The position numbers and the translations under genes were made by a program. This document shows positions 1 through 5,944 of a DNA stretch of 9,700 nucleotides, piece by piece. Under the pieces are notes generated by a model, which had not been told where the DNA came from, ran no database searches, and saw only the letters and a program-made list of their open reading frames with translations. The stretch's first letter is position 1, and every line of letters starts with the position of its first letter. This DNA is from Methanosarcinales archaeon. GTDB taxonomy: Archaea; Halobacteriota; Methanosarcinia; Methanotrichales; Methanotrichaceae. The stretch lies in assembly GCA_013415595.1 (NCBI GenBank), contig JAAEEW010000150.1, forward strand, positions 1-9,700, read 5' to 3'.

Positions 1-320
1 ATCTTCTGGTTGAGGGTGGGCAGCATCTTGGTCAGTGCCTCTGCCTGGGGATTGGTCCTGGGGAAGCCGTCGAGCATGTATCCGTTCTTCACGTCCGGCT
101 TGGCCAGCCTGTCCTTGATGATGTCTATCAGCAGGGAGTCTGGAACCAGTTGGCCAGCGTCCATGTATTTCTTGGCCTCGGTGCCCAGAGCCGTGCCGTT
201 CCTGACGTTCTCTCTCAGGATGTCGCCGGTGGATATGTGGACGACCTTGTACTTGTCAGCAATCGATTTGGCCTGTGTGCCTTTTCCAGATCCGGGGGGA
301 CCAAGCAGAATAATGTTCAT
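1..320 (-). CDS. adk: Adenylate kinase, N-terminal part (cut by window edge)
   Basis: Adenylate kinase interconverts ATP + AMP and 2 ADP in the cytoplasm. The 106 visible residues start MNIILLGPPGSGKGTQAK. The glycine-rich P-loop GPPGSGKGT is at residues 7-15, the AMP-site segment STGDILRE is near 30-37, and the DGFPRT motif is at 84-89. This is the long adk type also found in bacteria, not the archaeal AdkA type. The LID and C-terminal half lie beyond position 1. The start is well supported: GGAGG ends about six bases upstream of the ATG. The gene follows a 215-base stretch after the lipid kinase homologue on the same strand, and a T7 tract in that gap suggests separate transcription. The family call is secure; only the downstream part is unseen. 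Confidence 0.97.
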   Translation of the reverse strand, partial: MNIILLGPPGSGKGTQAKSIADKYKVVHISTGDILRENVRNGTALGTEAKKYMDAGQLVPDSLLIDIIKDRLAKPDVKNGYMLDGFPRTNPQAEALTKMLPTLNQK

Positions 321-331
321 CTATTTCCTCC
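321..331 (-). promoter_or_regulatory. Ribosome binding site of adk
   Basis: On the minus strand GGAGG sits at 327-331, six bases before the adk ATG at 320. It is the clearest Shine-Dalgarno match in the window and fixes the start codon. Confidence 0.75.
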
Positions 332-495
332 TTTACCAGCGTCAAGCAACGGAAGGCCAGGTGCACTTCAACTCATCCATCCCGGGAACGATTGGCCTCC
401 TGCCCATCACCTCTCCGGGGCAATAGACCTGCCCTCGATGGCCACTAAAGCTCCCTCGACCGCTGCCTGTAGCCTTTCTGTAAATCCTGTTTGTT

Positions 496-502
496 AAAAA
501 AA
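496..502 (-). terminator. T7 tract after the lipid kinase gene
   Basis: Seven T residues on the minus strand begin about 33 bases after the stop codon of the polyprenol/diacylglycerol kinase homologue. Archaeal RNA polymerase commonly terminates at U-rich tracts without a hairpin, and I saw no strong hairpin here. The position suits the end of a glyS-kinase transcript, separating it from adk. Confidence 0.5.
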
Positions 503-535
503 CTTTCCTAGCCAATTTTCAGCAGTGGCTCCAGA

Positions 536-1153
536 TCAGATCAGGCTGGCCAGGGTCATGAACAGGCTGGCGTAGATGGGTATGGTGAAGTTGTCGTCCA
601 CCACACTTCCCCGGAGAAATACGGGAACAGAGTCGGCCAGGGTGGCTCCCAGGGCGCCGGCCAGGTAGACGGCGAAGGGCAGCAGGGTGAGGGCCGAGGA
701 CAGGTACCCCAGGGCCAGGCAGACCAGGAACATTCCCAGGACCACGGGAAGCGGCTTGATCCTCCTTCTGGCCCCGGGCAAAGAAGATTGGTCGCGGACG
801 TTGGACCCCCGGAGCACCGATCCGATGATTCCGCTGGCTGCGTCCCCCAGGGAGAGCATGAGCATGGCGGTGAGAGCGATTGCGGGTCGGAATAGCAGGA
901 CCGTCAGCAGGGCTCCGAATATGAAATAGACGTAGCCTGCCACCCGGTCTTTCTCGCTATCCCTGACCTCCGGCAGCCTGATTTGCCCCCGAAGCCTCAT
1001 GGTCTCCAGGACGATGGCCACGGCCATGGCGGTCGCGATCAGGGCGGCAGTTATCATCTGCCCCAGCAGGACCAGGCCGATGGGCACAGACAGGCCGGTG
1101 ATGTGAATGGTCTTCCTTCTGATCTCCCGCGCCAGGAGCGTCTGCCATTCCAT
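536..1153 (-). CDS. CTP-dependent diacylglycerol/polyprenol kinase family membrane protein
   Basis: This hydrophobic protein (205 aa from the ATG) resembles the DGK1/SEC59/VTE5 family, which phosphorylates lipid alcohols such as diacylglycerol, dolichol or phytol, usually with CTP. Visible family signatures are the N-terminal RRKTIHI (residues 12-18), GDAASGIIG (103-111), and GALGATLADS followed by VVDDNFTIP (167-192). About six membrane segments fill the rest, so it should sit in the cytoplasmic membrane. An aspartate stands where relatives usually have a glutamate in the TLAE segment. Two starts are possible. GTG at 1168 adds five residues; ATG at 1153 is preferred because GGAAGG lies five bases upstream. 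The gene begins about 48 bases after the glyS stop, so co-transcription is likely. In archaea the substrate may be an isoprenoid lipid; that is inference, and a cytidylyltransferase-like role is an alternative. Confidence 0.8.
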   Translation of the reverse strand: MEWQTLLAREIRRKTIHITGLSVPIGLVLLGQMITAALIATAMAVAIVLETMRLRGQIRLPEVRDSEKDRVAGYVYFIFGALLTVLLFRPAIALTAMLMLSLGDAASGIIGSVLRGSNVRDQSSLPGARRRIKPLPVVLGMFLVCLALGYLSSALTLLPFAVYLAGALGATLADSVPVFLRGSVVDDNFTIPIYASLFMTLASLI

Positions 1154-1201
1154 AGCCGCCTTCCACACCCTGCCCCACGCCCCCGGTCGTCTCTTTCCGT
1201 C

Positions 1202-2938
1202 TCAGGGACTCACGGCCACTCCGGCATCCTCGAAGCGCTGGGTGCAGCAGAGCAGGCCGGAGACGGTGCCCAGCAGGTCTTCCTTCTTCACCTTGACCTG
1301 GCGCATGGAGTCACGGTCTCTGATGGTGACCGTTCCCTGCTCGATGGTCTCGTAGTCCACGGTGACACAGTAGGGAGTCCCGATCTCGTCGTTTCGCCGG
1401 TATCTGCGGCCAATCGATCCTGAGGTGTCGTAGTCGGTGAGGTACCCGGCGGATCGCAGGGCCTCCAGGATCTCTCTGGCCGGGGCCGTCAGCTCTGGCC
1501 GGTCCATGAGGGGCAGCACGGCCACGTCCACCGGGGTCATGCGGGGAAGAAGCCGGAGGACTATGCGGGGCTCTTCTTCCACCATCTCCTCGTAGTAGGA
1601 GTGCTCCAGCACGGTGTAGAGAATGCGGTCGATGCCAAAGGAGGGCTCGATCACGTGAGGCACCAGCTCCTCGCCCCGGATCTCCTCTTCCACCATCTCG
1701 AAGGAGACCAGCTCTCTCTCCACCTCCACCGTCTCTCCGTCCACCTGGACGGCTATGGGACCTTCTCCCTTCAGCTCCTTCATGTCCAGGGACTTCAGGG
1801 CCTCGGCGATGGCCTTGGCCTGGCCCTTGAACCTGGGGCCCAGAGACTTCATGTCCGGCTTGATGACCAGCTTCTCCCGGCGGACCGGCTGGTCGTAGTT
1901 GACGAAGACGGTGAGCCTGGCCTGGCTTAAGGCCATGTGGGATTTCAGGTCGTAGTCGGTGCGGTCGGCCACCCCCACCAGCTCGATCCACCCCAGCCGG
2001 TCCAGGAGCACCTCGGCGTCCCAGCAGTCGGCTGCGTAGTGGGCCATCTCGTCGGCCTTGTGCTGCCTGAACCGCAGCCTGTCCCGGGCCACCCCCACCG
2101 CCTGGAGGAACTGGTAGGTGCGGGCCACGTAGTAGGCCAGGGTCTGGTGGGCGATGATGCCCTTCTCCACTGCCTCGCCCACCGTCATCTCCTCCACCTC
2201 GCCCCTCTCCTGACCGGCCTGGGAGTAGAGGCGCATGACTATGTCCTTCACCTCGTCAAAGCGGGGGTGGGTCTTGTCCCGGGGGTCGATGAAGACCTCG
2301 GCCTCGGCCTGGGTGAACTCCCGCAGGCGGATGACACCCTGTCTGGGGGAGATCTCGTTTCGGTAGGACTTGCCGATCTGCACCGCCCCGAAGGGCAGAG
2401 CCCCCCGGAAGTAGCGCAACAGGCGGGGGTAGTTGATGAACATCCCCTGGGCAGTCTCCGGCCTCAGATAGCCGGCGTGCTTGTTTCCAGGGCCTATCGC
2501 CGTCTTGAACATGAGGTTGAACTCGTAGACCGTGGAGAGGTCGCCTCCACATTCCGGGCAGAAGATATCGTTGTCCTGGAAGACCTGATAGATCTCCTCG
2601 TCGGAGAGGGCGTCCGGGACCTCGATGATATGTTTGATGAGATGGTCGGCCCGGTAGATCTCTTTGCACTCTTTGCATTCCGTCAGCGGATCGGAAAATC
2701 CGCTCAGGTGGCCTGATGCCTTGAATATGTCCTCGATGCCGATGGTGGGGGCCTCGATCTCGGCAAATCCTTCCCGAATCACGAAGAAGCCTCTCCAGGC
2801 GTCCTCTATTCTCCTCTTGAGCTGGGCCCCCAGAGGGCCGTAGTCGTAGAAACCAGCTGCACCGCCATAAAGCTCGAAGGCCGGCCACATGAAGCCCCGC
2901 CGTCTGGCTAGCTCGGTCACCTGTTCATACCTATCCAT
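1202..2938 (-). CDS. glyS: Glycyl-tRNA synthetase, archaeal/eukaryotic alpha2 type
   Basis: This enzyme charges tRNA-Gly with glycine using ATP in the cytoplasm. The 578-residue length is normal for the archaeal homodimeric type. It is a class II synthetase. Motif 1 is around residues 51-67, motif 2 spans about 184-214 with the ATP-site arginine in SYRNEISPR, and motif 3 is EPSFGIDRILYTVLEHSY near 430-447. Between motifs 1 and 2 lie two CxxC pairs, C88/C91 and C127/C130, a probable structural zinc site. The C-terminal anticodon-binding domain starts near PVDVAVLPLM and contains SGSIGRRYRRNDEIGTPYCV. The ATG at 2938 is preceded by GAGG at a suitable distance. The lipid kinase homologue follows on the same strand. 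The gene looks intact and the call is secure. Confidence 0.98.
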   Translation of the reverse strand: MDRYEQVTELARRRGFMWPAFELYGGAAGFYDYGPLGAQLKRRIEDAWRGFFVIREGFAEIEAPTIGIEDIFKASGHLSGFSDPLTECKECKEIYRADHLIKHIIEVPDALSDEEIYQVFQDNDIFCPECGGDLSTVYEFNLMFKTAIGPGNKHAGYLRPETAQGMFINYPRLLRYFRGALPFGAVQIGKSYRNEISPRQGVIRLREFTQAEAEVFIDPRDKTHPRFDEVKDIVMRLYSQAGQERGEVEEMTVGEAVEKGIIAHQTLAYYVARTYQFLQAVGVARDRLRFRQHKADEMAHYAADCWDAEVLLDRLGWIELVGVADRTDYDLKSHMALSQARLTVFVNYDQPVRREKLVIKPDMKSLGPRFKGQAKAIAEALKSLDMKELKGEGPIAVQVDGETVEVERELVSFEMVEEEIRGEELVPHVIEPSFGIDRILYTVLEHSYYEEMVEEEPRIVLRLLPRMTPVDVAVLPLMDRPELTAPAREILEALRSAGYLTDYDTSGSIGRRYRRNDEIGTPYCVTVDYETIEQGTVTIRDRDSMRQVKVKKEDLLGTVSGLLCCTQRFEDAGVAVSP

Positions 2939-2952
2939 AGCCTAATCCTCTT

Positions 2953-2995
2953 TTCAGCTTAAACCACAGCGGATCATTTAACCTTTATCATCTGC
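2953..2995 (-). promoter_or_regulatory. Possible glyS promoter region
   Basis: Upstream of glyS the minus strand is AT-rich (GATAAAGGTTAAATGATCC, then GGTTTAAGC) in otherwise GC-rich DNA. A TATA element around 2976-2990 would place the start of transcription close to 2955, leaving room for the GAGG ribosome site. There is no perfect TATA consensus, so the exact box is uncertain. Confidence 0.35.
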
Positions 2996-3062
2996 GATTT
3001 TCAAGCGCCATCGGCCGGGGTCCTGGCGGAAAAATTGCGGTTTTTCAAGGGAAGCGGCCGCC

Positions 3063-3068
3063 AAAAAA
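3063..3068 (-). terminator. T6 tract downstream of the winged-helix gene
   Basis: The minus strand has six T residues about 140 bases after the stop of the 133-residue protein, in a gap with no gene. It is the first T tract after that gene, and another T5 tract follows near 3031-3035. It may end the transcript; the distance makes this weak. Confidence 0.25.
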
Positions 3069-3206
3069 CTGCTGCTCCCCCCATCCCCGGGCTTTCGTCT
3101 CAGGCAGAAGGGTGCCAGGGAACTCTTTTCTGCAACGCTCTTCCATCCCCGATCAGGCTTTGCCCCGGGCGGTGGTTGTGGAGTGACGGTTGAGATGCCG
3201 GGGCAT

Positions 3207-3608
3207 TCACAGGTTCTCCAGGCTGTTCTCCATAACCGCCGTCCACCACCATCGAGCCATGTCCATGAGGTCCCGGCTGAAGGTGCCGGAGAGGCGGTAC
3301 TCCCCGCCCCGGTTGGTGATCAGTCCAGCACCCAGCAGCTTGTTTCTCATGGCGTAAAAGGCGGACCGGCTAACCTCCAGCTCCTCCATCAGCTTCTCCC
3401 ACTCCCTGGTCTTGATGGGGTCTCCAGCCTTCTGCCTCTCCTCCACCATTGTCAGGAACCTCTGTCCCCTGAGGGCGGTGGTCTCGTCCTGGAAGAGGCG
3501 AAGCATCAGCTCGTGATAGGGATCCCGGGAGCGGCTGATCATGTACTCCGACTTGGACCGGATCTTGATGGTGGTGGCCGTTCGAGGTGCTTTCTTTACC
3601 GTGGTCAT
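3207..3608 (-). CDS. Small winged-helix DNA-binding-like protein, function unknown
   Basis: I do not recognise the specific family of this 133-residue protein. The N-terminal 30 residues are basic and polar (MTTVKKAPRTATTIKIRSKS). Residues about 67-98 (EWEKLMEELEVSRSAFYAMR then NKLLGAGLI) read as a helix-turn-helix with SRSAFYAMRNKLL as recognition helix. TNRGGEYRLS (99-108) follows as a probable wing. An unusual WWW stands at 120-122 in the C-terminal helix. There is no signal peptide or membrane segment, so it should be cytoplasmic and could be a transcription regulator. The ATG at 3608 has no strong ribosome site, and an AT-rich element GAAATAGAAAG about 35-45 bases upstream suggests a very short leader. 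Its closest upstream neighbour is the divergent TPR gene. The fold call is moderate and the target is unknown. Confidence 0.75.
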   Translation of the reverse strand: MTTVKKAPRTATTIKIRSKSEYMISRSRDPYHELMLRLFQDETTALRGQRFLTMVEERQKAGDPIKTREWEKLMEELEVSRSAFYAMRNKLLGAGLITNRGGEYRLSGTFSRDLMDMARWWWTAVMENSLENL

Positions 3609-3805
3609 CGATCAACAGCTCGCAGATATCAATCACAATCTTTCTATTTCAGCATTGTCCAGAATCAGAGATCCGTGCCCCGCAATCGCCGGGCCATGAA
3701 CTGATACCGGGGAGGGCAGGGCCCTCTTCTGTAGCGCTCTATAGCCAGACGGAAAGAGGGTGCATCCCCGGCCACCGCCAGGGGTTTAACGTATGGATGG
3801 GGGTT

Positions 3806-3818
3806 CATTGATAAAGGG
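3806..3818 (+). promoter_or_regulatory. Probable TATA box of the TPR gene
   Basis: The sequence CATTGATAAAGGG lies about 50 bases before the ATG at 3865. A start of transcription some 25 bases downstream, near 3836-3840, would leave a short leader holding the AGGTGG ribosome site. It is one of few AT-rich patches in this intergenic stretch. Confidence 0.4.
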
Positions 3819-3864
3819 GCTGGATCAGTCCGGTTGAGTCCCGCGGGATTTCCAGGTGGTGGCC

Positions 3865-4566
3865 ATGGATCTGAATAGAGATGCTGCAACGGAGGGCGAG
3901 GTGGATGAAGCCGTTTTTGATGAAGAGGGAGACCCCCTGGATGCCAGGGCCTGGCTCAGGAGGGGGGTGGCTTTGCGCCGGGAGGGCCTCTATGCCCGGG
4001 CCCTGGAGGCCTTCGACCGGGCCATTGAGCTGGACCCCTCCATGGCCGACGCCTGGCGGAACCGGGCGGTGGCCCAGAACAACCTGGGCCGGTTTGAGGA
4101 AGCTTTGGACTCCTCTGACCGGGCCCTCAAGATCGACTCCTCAAATCCTCGCACCTGGATTGTGCGGGGATTTTCCCTGCACAACATAAAGCGCTACGAG
4201 GATGCGGTCCTGAGCTACGCCCGGGCGGTGGATCTGGACCCCCTGAGCCAGGACGCCCGCCGGGCCTGGAACAACCGGGGTGCAGCCCTGGACAACCTGG
4301 GCCGGCACGAGGACGCTGTGGAGAGCTACGACCAGGCCATACTCATCGATCCCTTCGACGCCTACGCCTGGAACAACAAGGGCGTGGCCCTGAGCGCTCT
4401 CAAGCGGCGCGGGGAAGCCCTGCGCTGCTTTGAGAAGGCCATCGAGATCGATAACCTGTACTGGACCGCCTGGATGAACCGGGGCAACGCCCTGAAGGCC
4501 CTGGGCCGGGACGCGGAGGCAGAGGAATCGCACGCCCGGGCCAGGGAGCTTTGTGAAATGAAATGA
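3865..4566 (+). CDS. Tetratricopeptide (TPR) repeat protein
   Basis: This 233-residue protein consists of a short acidic N-terminus (residues 1-26) and six TPR units that fill the rest. The repeats begin near residues 27, 61, 95, 132, 166 and 200. The conserved tryptophans W30, W64, W98, W135, W169 and W203 are spaced 34, 34, 37, 34 and 34, so repeat 3 carries a three-residue insertion (around SQDARR). Typical elements such as NNRGAALDNLGRHEDAVESY are clear. There is no signal peptide, membrane segment or catalytic domain, so it should be a soluble protein-protein interaction scaffold; its partner cannot be read from sequence. The ATG at 3865 is chosen over an in-frame GTG at 3856 because AGGTGG lies five bases before it. 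The cyclophilin gene follows on the same strand after about 110 bases. TPR proteins are abundant in Methanothrix-type genomes. Confidence 0.93.
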   Translation: MDLNRDAATEGEVDEAVFDEEGDPLDARAWLRRGVALRREGLYARALEAFDRAIELDPSMADAWRNRAVAQNNLGRFEEALDSSDRALKIDSSNPRTWIVRGFSLHNIKRYEDAVLSYARAVDLDPLSQDARRAWNNRGAALDNLGRHEDAVESYDQAILIDPFDAYAWNNKGVALSALKRRGEALRCFEKAIEIDNLYWTAWMNRGNALKALGRDAEAEESHARARELCEMK

Positions 4567-4613
4567 GGTCTCTCGCCGCTTCCTGCCCTCCCCCGGGAAA
4601 GGGCTGAGAGATC
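4567..4613 (+). other. Nested stem-loop after the TPR gene
   Basis: Starting right after the stop codon, 4567-4574 pairs with 4606-4613 (8 bp, one G-T). Inside it GCCCT (4585-4589) pairs with AGGGC (4600-4604). There is no T tract behind it, so it is not a standard archaeal terminator. It could protect the 3' end of the TPR mRNA or mark processing before the cyclophilin message. Confidence 0.4.
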
Positions 4614-4646
4614 ACCCCCCCTGGGGCAGTCCCTCCACCGGAAAGC

Positions 4647-4670
4647 CTTAATCCTAAAAAAATTCAAGGG
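4647..4670 (+). promoter_or_regulatory. AT-rich promoter-like patch and AGGG ribosome site of the cyclophilin gene
   Basis: CTTAATCCTAAAAAAATT at about 4647-4664 is the AT-rich stretch directly before the cyclophilin gene. It is followed by AAGGG, which ends seven bases before the ATG at 4678. If the TATA element is here, the leader would be almost absent and the AGGG would not be transcribed from it. Read-through from the TPR gene would use the AGGG instead. Confidence 0.35.
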
Positions 4671-4677
4671 CTATTTG

Positions 4678-5220
4678 ATGATGCCAAAAATTATATATTT
4701 ACTCGTTTTGCTGCTTCTGGTCTGCAGCCTGGGATGCATCAACAGGCCGGAGGGCTCTTCCGGCGGGACCAGGGTGCTTCTTCAGACCAGCATGGGGGAG
4801 ATCACCCTGCAGCTGCACGGGGACATGCCGGTCACCACCGGCAACTTCCAGTCCCTGGTGGAGAAGGGCTTCTACGACGGCACCACCTTTCACCGGGTGA
4901 TAAGCGGCTTCATGATCCAGGGCGGCGATCCCACGGGAACTGGAAGCGGCGGCCCGGGATACACCATCGCCGATGAATTCACCGACCACAACAGGAACAG
5001 CCGGGGGACCATATCCATGGCCAACGCCGGCCCGAACACCGGGGGAAGCCAGTTCTTCATCAACCTGGTGGACAACAACTATCTGGACACCATGCATCCT
5101 GCATTTGGAGAGGTGGTGCAGGGGATGGACATGGTGGACCGCATCGGAAGGGTGCCCACCGGCGCCCAGGACCGTCCGGTCACGGATGTGGAAATAATCC
5201 GGGCCCGGGTGGTCTCCTGA
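4678..5220 (+). CDS. Peptidyl-prolyl cis-trans isomerase, cyclophilin type, predicted lipoprotein
   Basis: Cyclophilins catalyse cis-trans isomerisation of Xaa-Pro bonds and help proteins fold. This 180-residue copy opens with a short positive end and a hydrophobic run (residues 5-16) ending in CSLGC. C20 is a possible lipidated cysteine, so the enzyme probably sits on the outer face of the membrane; the lipobox is imperfect, with S at -3. The cyclophilin domain covers about 33-178. It has the catalytic arginine in FHRV (R73), FMIQGGDPTGTG (78-89), MANAG (114-118) and GSQFFI (123-128). At the position of the cyclosporin-contacting tryptophan of human CypA there is a tyrosine (Y135). Most archaeal cyclophilins are cytosolic, so the export signal is notable. 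ATG at 4678 is chosen for its AGGG; TTG at 4675 and ATG at 4681 are alternatives. The gene converges on the ferritin-like gene. Confidence 0.95.
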   Translation: MMPKIIYLLVLLLLVCSLGCINRPEGSSGGTRVLLQTSMGEITLQLHGDMPVTTGNFQSLVEKGFYDGTTFHRVISGFMIQGGDPTGTGSGGPGYTIADEFTDHNRNSRGTISMANAGPNTGGSQFFINLVDNNYLDTMHPAFGEVVQGMDMVDRIGRVPTGAQDRPVTDVEIIRARVVS

Positions 5221-5229
5221 TCCCGGCCC

Positions 5230-5238
5230 AAAAAAGAA
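5230..5238 (-). terminator. T-rich tract, possible terminator of the ferritin-like gene
   Basis: The minus strand reads CTTCTTTTTT about 105 bases after the ferritin-like stop and just beyond the end of the convergent cyclophilin gene. A small GC-rich inverted repeat (CCTG...CAGG, about 5246-5260) precedes it. This is a plausible archaeal stop signal. Confidence 0.4.
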
Positions 5239-5343
5239 GGGAACCTGCCCTGCTCCAGGCGGGGCCATGGTCTCTCATCCATTTGCGGTCCTCAGGCCTT
5301 TGGCACCCCGGTCTGCCGGCCGGGATGGGGCCTGTGGGGCGAG

Positions 5344-5748
5344 CTAAACAGAGCTCAGCCTCTCTCTGAACTCCTTCCGGTGCCTCTTCTCCTCGTCCAG
5401 GATGTGTTTCAAGACCCCCACCACCTCCCGGTCGTCGATGGTCTCGATCTGCTGCTGGTACCTGGCGATGCCCTCCGCCTCCAGGGCTATTTGCAGCTCC
5501 AGCATCCCCCGGGGGTCGTCTCCCCCGAACTCCAGCTCTTTGTGCTCCATGACCGGCTTTCCGCCCCGCTTGACGATCAGGTCCGCCAGCCACCACATGT
5601 GTCTCATCTCGTCCACGGCGATGGCCTCGGTCACCCTGCTGGGGTCGCACTGCTTCATGACGAAGGAGTTTCTCACGTAGACCATGGTGGCCTCAATCTC
5701 CCTCACGAAGTCCTCGTTTAAGATGCGAATGATCTCATCCCGGTCCAT
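5344..5748 (-). CDS. Ferritin-like di-iron protein (bacterioferritin/rubrerythrin-type four-helix bundle)
   Basis: The protein (134 aa from the chosen start) has the ligand pattern of a ferritin-like di-iron site: E17 in REIEATMVY (helix A), E47 and H50 in DEMRH (helix B), E90 or E92 in ALEAEG (helix C), and E120 with H123 in EEKRH (helix D). Such proteins store iron or handle peroxide and oxygen stress. It has no rubredoxin domain and no signal peptide, so it should be cytoplasmic. It is shorter than usual bacterioferritins (about 155 aa), and I see no clear haem-binding methionine. The ATG at 5748 is preferred because GGAGG lies eight bases upstream. An in-frame ATG at 5763 adds five residues but has its GGAGG directly abutting. 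The gene is divergent from the promoter at 5914. The fold is clear; the exact role is open. Confidence 0.85.
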   Translation of the reverse strand: MDRDEIIRILNEDFVREIEATMVYVRNSFVMKQCDPSRVTEAIAVDEMRHMWWLADLIVKRGGKPVMEHKELEFGGDDPRGMLELQIALEAEGIARYQQQIETIDDREVVGVLKHILDEEKRHRKEFRERLSSV

Positions 5749-5798
5749 GGGCAGGTCCTCCATCCTCCATAAATGTCCATAATAAATTGGGAGTCGGT

Positions 5799-5808
5799 GC
5801 TATTTAGC
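5799..5808 (-). promoter_or_regulatory. Probable TATA box of the ferritin-like gene
   Basis: GCTAAATAGC on the minus strand lies about 52 bases before the preferred ATG. Transcription would start near 5775-5780, giving a leader of about 30 bases that includes GGAGG. The near-symmetry of the element is also noted. Confidence 0.4.
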
Positions 5809-5913
5809 TGTTCTCCGGAGAGACTCTCAGGTCCAGGCCGGAATTCGCCGCACCCCCGCGGAGCAGATGGGCCAGGATGTGCTGGCCGGAGGGGGGACGG
5901 GTCCTGGCACGCT

Positions 5914-5925
5914 TCATATAAAAAT
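5914..5925 (+). promoter_or_regulatory. Strong archaeal TATA box
   Basis: TTCATATAAAAATA inside GC-rich flanks is the best TATA match in the window on the plus strand. Transcription should start about 25 bases later, near 5943-5948. No good protein-coding gene follows; three stem-loops do, which suggests an RNA gene. Confidence 0.6.
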
Positions 5926-5944
5926 AAGGCAGGAGGCCATAGGA

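Noticed and set aside
1937..2716. 259-codon plus-strand frame opposite glyS
   Set aside because: It is an antisense shadow rich in L, V, G, D and H, with no domain; glyS is unambiguous.
2940..2990. C/D box sRNA-like ATGATAA...CTGA on the minus strand
   Set aside because: The C box has a mismatch, C' and D' are not convincing, and the stretch is better explained as the glyS promoter and leader.
5830..5870. SRP RNA helix 8-like CAGGTCCAGG...GGAGCAG
   Set aside because: Similarity is partial and the long flanking helices of archaeal SRP RNA are absent; the segment lies upstream of the TATA box.
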